A DNA stretch of 64,000 nt from positions 114,634 through 178,633 of the forward strand of contig NZ_LR734878.1 of assembly GCF_900010725.2 (NCBI RefSeq), given 5' to 3'. This DNA comes from Planktothrix serta PCC 8927 (lineage in GTDB: Bacteria > Cyanobacteriota > Cyanobacteriia > Cyanobacteriales > Microcoleaceae). Both the position numbers and the translations under genes were made by a program. Of this stretch, positions 27,757-36,361 are shown piece by piece. Below the pieces are notes generated by a model. The model saw only the letters and a program-made list of their open reading frames with translations. It was not told the DNA's origin and ran no database searches. The stretch's first letter is position 1. The number at the start of each line of letters is the position of its first letter.

Positions 27757-28455
27757 TTAAGAATTACTGGGAGACTCCTCAACTCGTTGAGAAAATCCCC
27801 AAACAAATAAACTCAGGGTTAGGACAACCATTAACCATTCCGGCGGTACTAAAGCTTGATCAATCACTCGTAGTAATAATCGTAATCCGACTAAACCAAC
27901 GGTTAAATATCCAGCCGTTTCTAAATAGACATATTCTTTTAACCACCGAATAAATAAACTCGCCATAAATCGCAGGATAATAATCCCCACTGTTGCCCCG
28001 GTAATTACCAGCCAAGCTCGATCTGAAATAGCGATCGCGGCAGTAACACTATCGAGGGAAAAGGCAAGATCCGTAACAGCAATTAGGAGTAAAACTTGCC
28101 AAAAAGAGTGATAACGCACGTCTTCTTCTGAGTCATTTTCCTTGCTTTTTTTGGTAAAATATCGGAAGACTAGCCAAAGTAAGTACAAGGCTCCTAATAA
28201 CTCAAATTGCCAATATTTAATTACCCAGGTTGCTGTTAAAATTAAAAGAATTCTTAAAATAAATGCTAACAATAACCCAATATTCAGAGCTTTATTTTGA
28301 AGTTTTGGATCTTCTAATCCGCAGGAAATAGAAGCGAGGGCAATAGCATTATCAGCAGACAATACGGCTTCTAGGGCAATTAAAATCGGCAGTAATACAA
28401 GTAGATTTAACTCTAAATTCCGAGAAAATTCAAAAACGTGATCAAGATCTAACAT
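27757..28455 (-). CDS. TerC-family integral membrane protein
   Basis: 232 residues with about seven transmembrane helices. The family signature is LEAVLSADNAIALA near residue 30, plus AVTDLAFSLDSVTAAIAIS with acidic residues inside helices. TerC proteins are membrane transporters linked to metal (Mn2+) export or tellurite resistance, and plant homologues act in thylakoid membrane insertion. Which role applies here is open. It is convergent with ndk; a short tract of GTTAAC-type repeats lies between the two stops. Confidence 0.88.
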   Translation of the reverse strand: MLDLDHVFEFSRNLELNLLVLLPILIALEAVLSADNAIALASISCGLEDPKLQNKALNIGLLLAFILRILLILTATWVIKYWQFELLGALYLLWLVFRYFTKKSKENDSEEDVRYHSFWQVLLLIAVTDLAFSLDSVTAAIAISDRAWLVITGATVGIIILRFMASLFIRWLKEYVYLETAGYLTVGLVGLRLLLRVIDQALVPPEWLMVVLTLSLFVWGFSQRVEESPSNS

Positions 28456-28917
28456 TAACGATTGATAATTCCTATAGTGTCCTTATTTTAGATTATATTG
28501 GAGTTTGACATTTTCGGGGCTGGTTAGGGGGAGCACCGGGAGCAGGGGGAGCAGGGGGAGCAGGGGGAGAAGAGGAGAAGAAGTGCTACGTCAACAACCA
28601 ACAGTCGTAGGGGCGGGCTAACCCCCAAGGAGTGTCAACTTAAGTCTCCGAAGCCCTGAACTCAAGTTCGGGCTAAAAGCTAAAGTCATCTTTAGATGAC
28701 TAAGATCATTCTTCATTAACCCGTTTTAACGGGTTTTAGCTTTGAGCCTGAAATTTATTTCCAGGCTTTTAGCGCGATTCCGCCCCTAGCCGTCAACAGT
28801 CAACAATTAACAGTCAACAGCCTTTTTCAACTTTTTGTTACAATACCCTTCCCAAAATGCCCAAATTAGTTGACATTGGGGAACGATTATCTCAATTTAT
28901 GAAGGAGCTATTCAAAA
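28456..28917. repeat. Repeat-filled intergenic region with several hairpins
   Basis: No gene is seen. It holds a GGGAGCA-type heptamer array (about 28527-28580), then a unit at about 28607-28790 bordered by GTAGGGGCGGG and CCGCCCCTA in inverted orientation. Inside are four consecutive hairpins: AGCCCTGAA/TTCGGGCT, AGTCATC/GATGACT, AACCCGTT/AACGGGTT and AGCCTG/CAGGCT. A GTCAACA repeat follows near 28791-28822. A TACAAT -10-like hexamer at 28839-28844 may serve psaM. Confidence 0.6.
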
Positions 28918-29013
28918 ATGGCATTAACAGATACTCAGGTGTTTATTGCCCTGGTTGTTGCCTTGATCCCTGGAATTTTAGCTTTCCGTCTGGCCACAGA
29001 ACTGTATAAATAG
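28918..29013 (+). CDS. psaM: Photosystem I reaction centre subunit XII (PsaM)
   Basis: A 31-residue protein: an N-terminal [15 protein letters not shown] helix start, then [14 protein letters not shown]. This is the highly conserved PsaM sequence. PsaM is a single-helix subunit of photosystem I that lies at the trimer or monomer interface. A strong ribosome-binding site (GAAGGAG) is 10 bp upstream of the ATG. It is monocistronic, and an IS200/IS605-type solo element begins 17 bp after the stop codon, on the opposite strand. Confidence 0.95.
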   Translation: MALTDTQVFIALVVALIPGILAFRLATELYK

Positions 29014-29030
29014 AAATTTGGAACTTACTG

Positions 29031-29400
29031 GTCAGCACCCCGCTCTAAAGAGACGGGGCTTCATGCCTCTGATTTGGATAGCTGACCAGCCTAAGCCTTA
29101 ACTGGCTACGTTATCGGGAAGCGTTAAAGTTCTTACCTTGGGATGCGTAGCTAGTCCCAAGCTCTAAAACTTGAAAGTTAAACAGTTTTACGAGGGGTAA
29201 GACAGTGCTTTCGAGAAAGTACCGACTGATAACATTGGCGAAGCTAACATTACCTGAGAAATCAGTGGGGTAGAAATACCAAAAAAACCAGGAATCGGCA
29301 AATACAACAATTTTTGTCGATTCCTAATCTAGTATTCACGGAGAATAAATTCTCCTGAGTCGGTTTTCCTCCTCGCTCGCTTATAGACGAGGCTTCCAAC
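29031..29400 (-). mobile_element. Non-autonomous IS200/IS605-type element with omega-RNA-like interior
   Basis: It reads on the minus strand. The left-end hairpin GGAGAATTTATTCTCC within GACTCAGGAG...CGTGAATA (29333-29363) corresponds to the tnpB element's GGGGAATTTATTCCCC with one compensated base pair. The right-end hairpin (29038-29058) is the tnpB right-end hairpin with a single loop change. Between them are about 270 bp without tnpB, including a stem CTTGGGA / TCCCAAG and a GC-rich structured stretch toward the right end. It fills the whole 29014-29432 gap downstream of psaM. Confidence 0.7.
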
Positions 29401-29432
29401 CTTCCCATGTTTTTCTTGTGACTTAAAAGATC

Positions 29433-29870
29433 ATGTCTGCGATTCGACCTGTTCCCCAAAAGATTCAACCTGTTTCCCCCTCTAGTCGTCGGCGTGCGCC
29501 TCGAATTTCACAGCACCGACTCAGCCGTAACCGTCGCCTCCTGACTGTTGAAACTACCGTCAAGTTAGGAGTGAATTTGATTTTATCTGCCTTTTCCCTA
29601 TCTGCACTCATTCAGATATTGCCTCAACATCGTTCAGCCTCAGAAAAAGTTCAAGATATTCGGGCTGAAGTGAAAATGACAGAAGAACGGGTAATCAAAG
29701 AAAAGGAAGAATTTAGTCGCTATTTTGATCCGCAGCAAACTAAAAGTATTATGCAGGAACAAGGCAACCGAATTGATCCGAGTCAAAAGCCGATTATATT
29801 CTTAGAACAACGTCCAACGGAAACGGCTGAATTAGCAGATGAACCCACCAACTATGCCGATTTGGAATAG
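29433..29870 (+). CDS. Small single-pass membrane protein with coiled coil, unknown function
   Basis: 145 residues. A basic N-terminus (SRRRAPRISQHRLSRNRR) precedes one hydrophobic helix (about 46-66, LGVNLILSAFSLSALIQIL). A predicted coiled coil follows (SASEKVQDIRAEVKMTEERVIKEKEEF) and then an acidic tail. The topology, cytoplasmic basic end with a helix and then a periplasmic coiled coil, recalls FtsB/DivIC-type division proteins, but sequence identity to them is not evident. No family is assigned. Confidence 0.65.
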   Translation: MSAIRPVPQKIQPVSPSSRRRAPRISQHRLSRNRRLLTVETTVKLGVNLILSAFSLSALIQILPQHRSASEKVQDIRAEVKMTEERVIKEKEEFSRYFDPQQTKSIMQEQGNRIDPSQKPIIFLEQRPTETAELADEPTNYADLE

Positions 29871-29910
29871 AAGTTATATAACAATCCGTGTAGGATTTGT
29901 GAAAAAATTC

Positions 29911-29973
29911 TGTAGGGGTGATGTCCCTCCAAACCCAGATATAAAGAGGGTTTGGAGGGACATCACCCCTACA
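29911..29973. repeat. Perfect 26-bp inverted repeat, probable hairpin terminator or MITE
   Basis: Two exact 26-bp arms (29911-29936 and 29948-29973) are separated by 11 bp. The arms start with TGTAGGGGTGATGTCCC. The hairpin sits between convergent genes and could end transcription from both sides. It lies within a larger stretch that ends GAACTGCTATATAA, an end resembling the TATAGC ends of the MITE-like units. Confidence 0.85.
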
Positions 29974-30001
29974 ATAAAATATTAAAACCTATTTAGAACT
30001 G

Positions 30002-33000
30002 CTATATAATTTGGCGTAAATCTAAGGTTAAAGGATATTCAGGATTTAAGTGTAAAGATGGAATTTTCATCAATCCTGGAGTATGACCCATCGCGATAAA
30101 TCGTTCTAACATTCGGCTTTCTGCTTCTCGATGATTAACCGGGAATTGTTGATAGCTTTTACCATTGGGAGAATTCCCAAAATAAGTACATCCGCCAATA
30201 GAACGGTCTGCCCAAGTATCAACAATATCAAAAATCAAGGAATTTTGGGGATCAATAGAGGGATGTAATAAAGATGTAAATCGTCGCGCCCGAAATCGCA
30301 CGGCTCCCACATATTCCCCCGGATTTCCAGTAGATTTTAAAGGAATCGGACGACCCTGACAAGTGACAATATATCGAGCCGAATAACTATCAATATTGGC
30401 AGAATTTCCTAACGCATTTTTTAATTTAACTTGTAGTCTTTCCATCGAAGAATCGACATAACGGGCGGTATTTCCCGATGCGGTTTCTTCTCCTAAAACG
30501 TGCCAAGGTTCAATAGCATGACGTAGTTCTAACTCAACCCCCTCTTTTGTGATTTCTCCACAACGCGGAAAACGGAATTCAAAAAATGGGGCAAACCAAT
30601 CAAAATTAAAGTCATATCCAACGGTTTTTAAATCCCCTAGAATCGCTTTTAAATCTTCTCCTAAATAATGGGGTAACATAAATCGATCATGTAGAGTTGT
30701 TCCCCAACGAATTAACGGATAGCTGTAAGGTTTTTCCCAAAACCAAGCGACTAACGCCCGAATTAATAACAGTTGTAATAAATTCATTCGGGGATGGGGA
30801 GGCATGGCAAAAGCTCTAAATTCTAATAATCCTAATTGATTTCTAGGGTTTTCAATCGGATACAATTTATCAACACAAAACGCTGAACGGTGAGTATTTC
30901 CGGTGACATCAATTAACAAATTTCTTAATAATCTATCTACTAATTCAGGAGAAATTTTCTCTTGAGAATTTAACTGTTGAAAGGCGATTTCTAAATCATA
31001 TAAACTCTCATGTCTGGCTTCATCTACACGCGGCGACTGACTGGTCGGCCCGACAAATAAATCGGAGAATAAAAAAGATAAACTGGGGTGATTTTGCCAA
31101 TAAGTAATTAAACTTCTTAATAAATCGGGACGACGTAATAAAGGACTATCATCAACGGTTTTTCCGCCTATCGTAACATGGGCACCTCCCCCCGTAGGAA
31201 TTCGTCGTCCATCTAATAAATATTTTTCTGTTCCTAAACGACATAATCTCGCTTCTTCATATAAAATTGTGGTAATTTCCACTAATTCTTCCCAGTTAGA
31301 AGCCGGATGAATATTAACTTCAATTACTCCTGGGTCTGGGGTAATTTGAAAGCCGATAATTCCTGTATTAGCTGGGGGTGTATATCCTTCTACCATCACC
31401 GGATATTGAAGCTCGGAGGCAGTCTTTTCAATCTCGGCGACTAAATCAACCAAACTTCGCGCCGAGCTTATAGGAGGTAAAAAAACGTGAATTTTTCCCT
31501 GTCTGGCTTCTACACTTAAAGCCACTCGAATAGAATTAATGGGAGATTCTAAGGGTTCAAAACTGGGAATAATCGGCGAATGAGTTAAGGGAAGAACCGC
31601 CTCCTGTTCGAGTTGATCATCTTGCCAATTTAAAGCACTTAAGGGTAAGCGAAATCCTATCGGAGAATTCCCAGCTAAAAGTTCGATTCTGTTGGGGGTA
31701 GGAAGTCGCCATTGACAACTACTCCAATGAATATTTTCGCCTTTAAATATTGATAAAATCGGTAACGTATATCCGGCTATAGTATTAGATTCAGCTTCAT
31801 AAGCTTGAATAATACAGTCTGATTTTACTCCTAAATTTTTAACTAATTTTTCAATAAAAATCTGAGCATTCTGTTGTGTATAACCATAATTTTGATCCTC
31901 TTGAGCATAGAGTTCTGGATTTTGCCATAAAGGAATTCCATCTTTTCGCCAATAACAGCCTAACGCCCAACGGGGTAAGACTTCCCCCGGATACCATTTG
32001 CCTAATCCATAATGAAGTAATCCGCCTTTTTGAGTAAATTTATCTTGTAAACGGGTCAGCAATTGTCCGGCTAATTTACGTTTTTCTTCTCCTAATGCAG
32101 CAATTCGCCATTGCGAAGATTCAAAATCATCAATTGAAACAAATGTCGGTTCTCCTCCCATTGTTAAACCGATATTTAAACGTTGTAAATTTTCCTCTAC
32201 TTGTTCACCTAAATGGTTAATTTGTTGCCATTGTTCTTCACTATAAGGTTTAGTTACCCTGGGAATTTCATGATAGCGAGAAACCGTTACCGAAAAGTCT
32301 AATTTTGATTCACAAGGTTCAAAGGTTCCCTGAACCGGACGAGCTTCTAGGGGGTCAGCAACACAGACTAAAGGAATATGACCTTCTGCGGTAATTAAAC
32401 CCGATGTCGGGTCAAATCCCAGCCAACCTGCACCGGGTAGATAAACCTCCGCCCAAGCGTGTAAATCAGCATTATCATGAATCGGCCCCGGTAGTCCATC
32501 TAAAGGCGGAATATCATTACTGAGTTGGATTAAATATCCCGAAACAAATCGAGCCGCTAATCCATAATGACGTAAAATTTGAACTAATAACCAGGCTGTA
32601 TCTCGACAGGAACCCATTTGTTTCTGAAGGGTTTCTTCACAAGTTTGGATTCCGGGTTCAAATCTAACTTGATATTCAATATTTTGGGCTAACTTTTGAT
32701 TCAAATCTAGTAAAAAGTTAAGGGTATAAATATCATTTTTTTGATGAATTTTAACCCACTCATTCAGTAATTCTCCCGATTCCCTAATCTCTAAACAGGG
32801 AATAAGTTCTTGAGCAAGGCGCGGTTCATATTGAAACGGATAGTTTGAAGCATCGGGTTCAATAAAAAAATTGAAGGGATTAATCGGTTGAATTTGGGCA
32901 ATTAAATCAACTTCAATTTTTAAAGAATCAGTGGTTTGAGGAAAGTTAACTCTAGCCAAAAAATTGCCATCATGATCTTGTAACCAAGTCAGTTGATGGT

Positions 33001-33145
33001 CAGAAGGAAAAATATTGAGGGAATAACTCAAAATCGGTGTCCGACAATGGGGAGATGGACGTAACCCAATCGTCTGAGGGCCCAGAATAACAGAACGTTC
33101 AAACTGATAGGAAATCTGGTGGTTCAGACTAACTTTAATAGACAT
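30002..33145 (-). CDS. Transglutaminase-like protein with DUF2126 domain
   Basis: 1047 residues from the ATG at 33145 (MSIKVSLNHQISYQ). The N-terminal part (about 1-90) is a bacterial transglutaminase N region. Residues about 160-280 are a transglutaminase core with the Cys in KQMGSCRDTAWLLVQ, the His in DLHAWAEVYLPGAGW and the Asp in FDPTSGL. The remaining 700 residues match DUF2126 (LTMGGEPTFVSIDD, GGGAHVTIGGK, RNQLGLLEFRAFAMPPHPRMN). Such proteins are cytoplasmic and often occur with alpha-E/ATP-grasp genes, which are absent here. An upstream in-frame start at 33334 would add 63 residues encoded by heptamer repeats and is rejected. Confidence 0.87.
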   Translation of the reverse strand: MSIKVSLNHQISYQFERSVILGPQTIGLRPSPHCRTPILSYSLNIFPSDHQLTWLQDHDGNFLARVNFPQTTDSLKIEVDLIAQIQPINPFNFFIEPDASNYPFQYEPRLAQELIPCLEIRESGELLNEWVKIHQKNDIYTLNFLLDLNQKLAQNIEYQVRFEPGIQTCEETLQKQMGSCRDTAWLLVQILRHYGLAARFVSGYLIQLSNDIPPLDGLPGPIHDNADLHAWAEVYLPGAGWLGFDPTSGLITAEGHIPLVCVADPLEARPVQGTFEPCESKLDFSVTVSRYHEIPRVTKPYSEEQWQQINHLGEQVEENLQRLNIGLTMGGEPTFVSIDDFESSQWRIAALGEEKRKLAGQLLTRLQDKFTQKGGLLHYGLGKWYPGEVLPRWALGCYWRKDGIPLWQNPELYAQEDQNYGYTQQNAQIFIEKLVKNLGVKSDCIIQAYEAESNTIAGYTLPILSIFKGENIHWSSCQWRLPTPNRIELLAGNSPIGFRLPLSALNWQDDQLEQEAVLPLTHSPIIPSFEPLESPINSIRVALSVEARQGKIHVFLPPISSARSLVDLVAEIEKTASELQYPVMVEGYTPPANTGIIGFQITPDPGVIEVNIHPASNWEELVEITTILYEEARLCRLGTEKYLLDGRRIPTGGGAHVTIGGKTVDDSPLLRRPDLLRSLITYWQNHPSLSFLFSDLFVGPTSQSPRVDEARHESLYDLEIAFQQLNSQEKISPELVDRLLRNLLIDVTGNTHRSAFCVDKLYPIENPRNQLGLLEFRAFAMPPHPRMNLLQLLLIRALVAWFWEKPYSYPLIRWGTTLHDRFMLPHYLGEDLKAILGDLKTVGYDFNFDWFAPFFEFRFPRCGEITKEGVELELRHAIEPWHVLGEETASGNTARYVDSSMERLQVKLKNALGNSANIDSYSARYIVTCQGRPIPLKSTGNPGEYVGAVRFRARRFTSLLHPSIDPQNSLIFDIVDTWADRSIGGCTYFGNSPNGKSYQQFPVNHREAESRMLERFIAMGHTPGLMKIPSLHLNPEYPLTLDLRQII

Positions 33146-33273
33146 TTTTGTTGACGGTTGGCTGTTGACGGTTAACGGTTGACGGTTGACTGTTAAATGA
33201 TTACTATCCCCTATTCCCCATTCCCCATTCCCTATTCGTAATTCGTAATTCGTAATTCGTAATTCGTAATTAC
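33146..33273. repeat. Heptanucleotide arrays (TTGACGG and AATTCGT types)
   Basis: Three blocks follow each other: TTGACGG/TTAACGG units, TTCCCCA/TTCCCTA units, and about five AATTCGT units (33235-33268). The last type recurs in reverse orientation at 58818-58855. The arrays fill the gap between the transglutaminase start and the stop of the zinc-ribbon gene. Confidence 0.8.
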
Positions 33274-33837
33274 TTATAATTGATGTCCACAATTGGAACA
33301 AAATCGGTCTTCTGGTTTTACCGATGTTCCACATTGACTACAAAAACTCTGTTTATTCGGTGCAGGTGAGTCCATTCGCAGTTCCATATTTCCCATTCGC
33401 ATTTCCATCGGGTTCATGCTCATCTGCATATCCCCCATTTTCAGGTTCATGGGTTTCATGGGTTCCATGGGACTCATTTTCATGGGACTCATGGGTTCCA
33501 TCGGTTCTATTCCCGGCATGGGGGAAACGGGTAAACTGGTGACTTCATGCACAGGCAGTTCTTCTGAGTCTTTCTGTGATGGCGTTCCACTGATGATAGT
33601 AACGCTACTGCCTTGAATTTGTAACGTTTTTTCCCCCTGTTCCGATGTCAATTTCAGCACCATACCATGAGGAGTTTGGAACACCTGGGGGGGTGAACTC
33701 CAAACTCCTGTTGTAAAACTGCTACTGGCTTGCTGCTGTTGTCCTGGACTACTACTAATCAGGGTGACAAGGGTTTGTACACCCTGATTTTCTAAATAAA
33801 CTCTTTGACCCGCCCCTAGTTCGCACAGATATGCCAT
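33274..33837 (-). CDS. Met-rich protein with C-terminal zinc ribbon
   Basis: 187 residues. Residues about 1-90 form a beta-rich domain (LCELGAGQRVYLENQG, VLKLTSEQGEKTLQIQG). Residues about 108-162 are a low-complexity region with more than 20 Met in EPM, SPMK and MRMGNME-like units. The C-terminus is a zinc ribbon with two CxxC pairs (CSQCG and CSNCG). A good ribosome-binding site (AAGGAG) precedes the ATG. The ribbon resembles zinc-ribbon tails on bacterial regulatory or scaffold proteins. The Met-rich tract could bind copper or be a simple repeat expansion. Function unknown. Confidence 0.7.
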   Translation of the reverse strand: MAYLCELGAGQRVYLENQGVQTLVTLISSSPGQQQQASSSFTTGVWSSPPQVFQTPHGMVLKLTSEQGEKTLQIQGSSVTIISGTPSQKDSEELPVHEVTSLPVSPMPGIEPMEPMSPMKMSPMEPMKPMNLKMGDMQMSMNPMEMRMGNMELRMDSPAPNKQSFCSQCGTSVKPEDRFCSNCGHQL

Positions 33838-33945
33838 AGGAAGGCTCCTTTGTCAATTTTATTGTTCTACTGTGCATTGTAGGGTCGTGTTTCTCAAAGG
33901 AGCAAGGTTCTTAACAATTGTATTAGAAATTGCCGAGAGCAAAAG

Positions 33946-34314
33946 TTATTCAAAAGTGTATTCTGAACCGTCGCAAACCTCTTGTTTGGTGACAATCACT
34001 TCATGACCATCTTCATAAACGACTCGGAAGTCATACAAACAGTCTCTTCGGCCATCATTAATCGTGATATTTACACTCTCCCCAGGTGATAGAACATCAG
34101 TACCGAGAATATCTTCTTCCCAATCTGATGTACTGGGAGGGGAGGCATAAAACTCTGTAATCACTTGTTTGCTGCCATTGGACATTGTAAATGTTGAAGA
34201 TTTCGATTGTGCGATCGCTTTTGAAGCTGTTAGGCTGATTCCTGGGGCAAATATTGTTGCCGATAGTAACAAGATAGAAACGAATTTATTGATCCCCAAC
34301 TGGCTCATGATCAT
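33946..34314 (-). CDS. Small secreted protein, unknown function
   Basis: About 122 residues from the ATG at 34314, which has AGGAGAGG just upstream. An upstream ATG at 34344 lacks a ribosome-binding site. The N-terminus is a signal peptide (hydrophobic FVSILLLSATIFAPGISL, cleavage near KAIAQS). The mature part of about 90 residues looks beta-rich, with aromatic and acidic residues (ITEFYASPPSTSDWEEDILG, LSPGESVNITINDG) and two Cys that could form a disulfide (RRDCLYDF, QEVCDGS). The family has no name I can assign with certainty. Confidence 0.65.
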   Translation of the reverse strand: MIMSQLGINKFVSILLLSATIFAPGISLTASKAIAQSKSSTFTMSNGSKQVITEFYASPPSTSDWEEDILGTDVLSPGESVNITINDGRRDCLYDFRVVYEDGHEVIVTKQEVCDGSEYTFE

Positions 34315-34396
34315 GGGTTCCTCTCCTAAAAATCGAATTGTCATAAAATTATATTTACCTTGACGAATAATTTTGTCAAGCGGGAGAAATTTAAGT

Positions 34397-35419
34397 TTAA
34401 TTAAAGTTCAGAGTAAAGACGATCCAATCTCCATCTACAAGGGCGATCGCCCCTCCAGGAAACGGGTCTGTTTGGCTACGGTTGGGGGCTGAAATTAAAG
34501 CATTTAATTTTTCAATTTGTTCAAAGTTAGGGGTTGTTGACATAACCTGTTGTAAAACTTTACGGCTAACTCGACGTTGTAAGGCTTCATGGGTTTGACG
34601 TAAAGCCAAACGATTGATTTTTAATATTTTTTGACTATCTGTTTCCAAGACAACAACCTGTTGAAATAGAGTTTCTGTTAATGAGTCTAAATAGTCAACT
34701 TCTGCTCGTAATAATTCGGCTGTTTGTGCGAGATGAGATTCAACTTTAGGGTTGAAGTGGGTTTGTAAATAAGGTAAAAGTTCTTGCCGAATTCGGTTGC
34801 GAGCATAGTGTAAATCATCATTGGTACTGTCTACCCAAATTTCTAACCCTTTTTCTTGACAAAACTGCCCGGTTTGTTCACGAGTAATCTCTAATAAAGG
34901 GCGAATTAAGGTTATATAATTTGCCGATAATGAATTCAGATCAGGGCATTCTAATTTGAGAGAACGTCGCCAAGTTAAAGCTTGTAAACCATCGGAACCA
35001 CTGCCTCGAATTAAATTATAAAGTAGTGTTTCAGCGCGATCGCTTTTCGTATGACCTGTAACAATATAAGCATAATTATTCCTTTGGGCAATTTGACTAA
35101 AAACCTGATAACGCCATTGTCTAGCGGCGGCTTCTGTAGGCGGAATAATATCGGCAGTTTCTCGATAAAATGGAACCCGTAAACCCTGAGCCAATTGTTC
35201 AATATAATCCGCATTGGCTTGAGAGTCAGAACGCCAACGATGGTCACAATGAACGATGGCAATTTGCCACTTCCACTTCGGTTGTAAATCTAATAATAAT
35301 TGAATTAAACATAACGAATCTTGTCCCCCCGATACCGCCACTAATAAACCTTGAGATTCAGGTAATAGTTGACGAGAGCGAAGGGTACGATGGAGTTGAG
35401 TATGTAATAAAGTCCACAT
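34397..35419 (-). CDS. tilS: tRNA(Ile)-lysidine synthetase
   Basis: 340 residues. The PP-loop ATP motif SGGQDS is at residues 30-35. Other TilS signatures are HCDHRWRSDSQANADYIEQLA, TGHTKSDRAETLLYNLIRGSGSDGL and IWVDSTNDDLHYARNRIRQELLPYL. It adds lysine to C34 of tRNA-Ile(CAU), an essential reaction. The C-terminal substrate-binding domain is short, as in many cyanobacterial TilS. It is monocistronic and divergent from the SRPBCC gene. Confidence 0.94.
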   Translation of the reverse strand: MWTLLHTQLHRTLRSRQLLPESQGLLVAVSGGQDSLCLIQLLLDLQPKWKWQIAIVHCDHRWRSDSQANADYIEQLAQGLRVPFYRETADIIPPTEAAARQWRYQVFSQIAQRNNYAYIVTGHTKSDRAETLLYNLIRGSGSDGLQALTWRRSLKLECPDLNSLSANYITLIRPLLEITREQTGQFCQEKGLEIWVDSTNDDLHYARNRIRQELLPYLQTHFNPKVESHLAQTAELLRAEVDYLDSLTETLFQQVVVLETDSQKILKINRLALRQTHEALQRRVSRKVLQQVMSTTPNFEQIEKLNALISAPNRSQTDPFPGGAIALVDGDWIVFTLNFN

Positions 35420-35481
35420 TTTATAGTCTGCTAAAAACAGGTTAATCTAGGATTAGGAAAAATTTACTATTGTAAATCTCT

Positions 35482-35931
35482 ATGAAAAGTTTATACACAG
35501 AAATTCAGATTGAAGCTTCCAAACGAAAAGTTTGGTATGCCTTATATCAAAAACAATATTGGTTTAACTGGAATACATTTCTATGGGATCGAGATCCCAA
35601 TCAACCGTTTATTTTAAACCAAGAAGTGACCTTAGCGGTGCGTCGGAGTCCCCAGGAAGAAGAAACAGTATTTCAACCGTTGGTACAGGTGTTACAACCG
35701 GAAATCTGCTTAGGTTGGAGGTCAGAAATTCCGGGGTTTCGTAACCAAAGCCGATTTGAACTTCAAGAAATTGGCATCGGACGGACTAAATATATTCATC
35801 ACCAGGAGTTTTCTGGGTGGCTGACCCGTGTATTTTTACCGTTTATTCAAGGGGATGAAAAACGGGGGATGGAACGCATGGCCCATGAGTTAAAAGAGTA
35901 TGTGGAACGACGGGGAAGTGGAAGTCGTTAA
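35482..35931 (+). CDS. SRPBCC-family protein
   Basis: 149 residues of the START/Bet v1-like SRPBCC fold. It has the usual N-terminal strand (LYTEIQIEASKRKVWYALYQKQYW), the central strand region (QPEICLGWRSEIPG) and a long C-terminal helix (DEKRGMERMAHELKEYVE). These proteins bind hydrophobic ligands in a cavity. The role here is unknown. Typical size, a single gene. Confidence 0.75.
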   Translation: MKSLYTEIQIEASKRKVWYALYQKQYWFNWNTFLWDRDPNQPFILNQEVTLAVRRSPQEEETVFQPLVQVLQPEICLGWRSEIPGFRNQSRFELQEIGIGRTKYIHHQEFSGWLTRVFLPFIQGDEKRGMERMAHELKEYVERRGSGSR

Positions 35932-36361
35932 GGTGAGGGTTAACGGTTGACGGTTGACGGTTAACTGTAAAAAGTTCCGTGTCAATACGGGTTAACACTT
36001 GTTGATCGGTTTCAGTGCTAACCTCTATCTTTACAAAATCTTTACAGAAAAACGGCTGAAATGTATTAATTCTTCACAAAAACCCCGTGACTTTTACGGA
36101 GGATCGAGGATAGGATTAACACCTGAGTTAGATAATACCCGTACCCTGATCTCCCAAAAAAAATAAAAGCCCAGAGGAAAATATCCCTAAAATCAGGGTT
36201 AGTTCCTGCTGAATCTTTTAATATGATCTCTGACTCCAGAGGTTCTACAATCAATATCAAATACCCCCTATTTCTTCCTCTTAAATTCAAGTAAAGCGGT
36301 TAGATAAAAGGGGTATAGTATCAGTAGAGTTAATCTTCACCGGACTCAGAAACGTTGATTT
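35932..36361. other. Intergenic region upstream of the glycan cluster, no gene
   Basis: A 430-bp gap. It contains a short GTTGACGG/GTTAACGG heptamer tract (about 35936-35968) and then unique sequence. A minus-strand open frame at 36066-36290 lacks family features and is not called. The promoter of the downstream cluster is expected here. Confidence 0.55.

Noticed and set aside
36066-36290. A 74-codon minus-strand open frame upstream of the glycan cluster
   Set aside because: Composition looks random, with no ribosome-binding site or domain.
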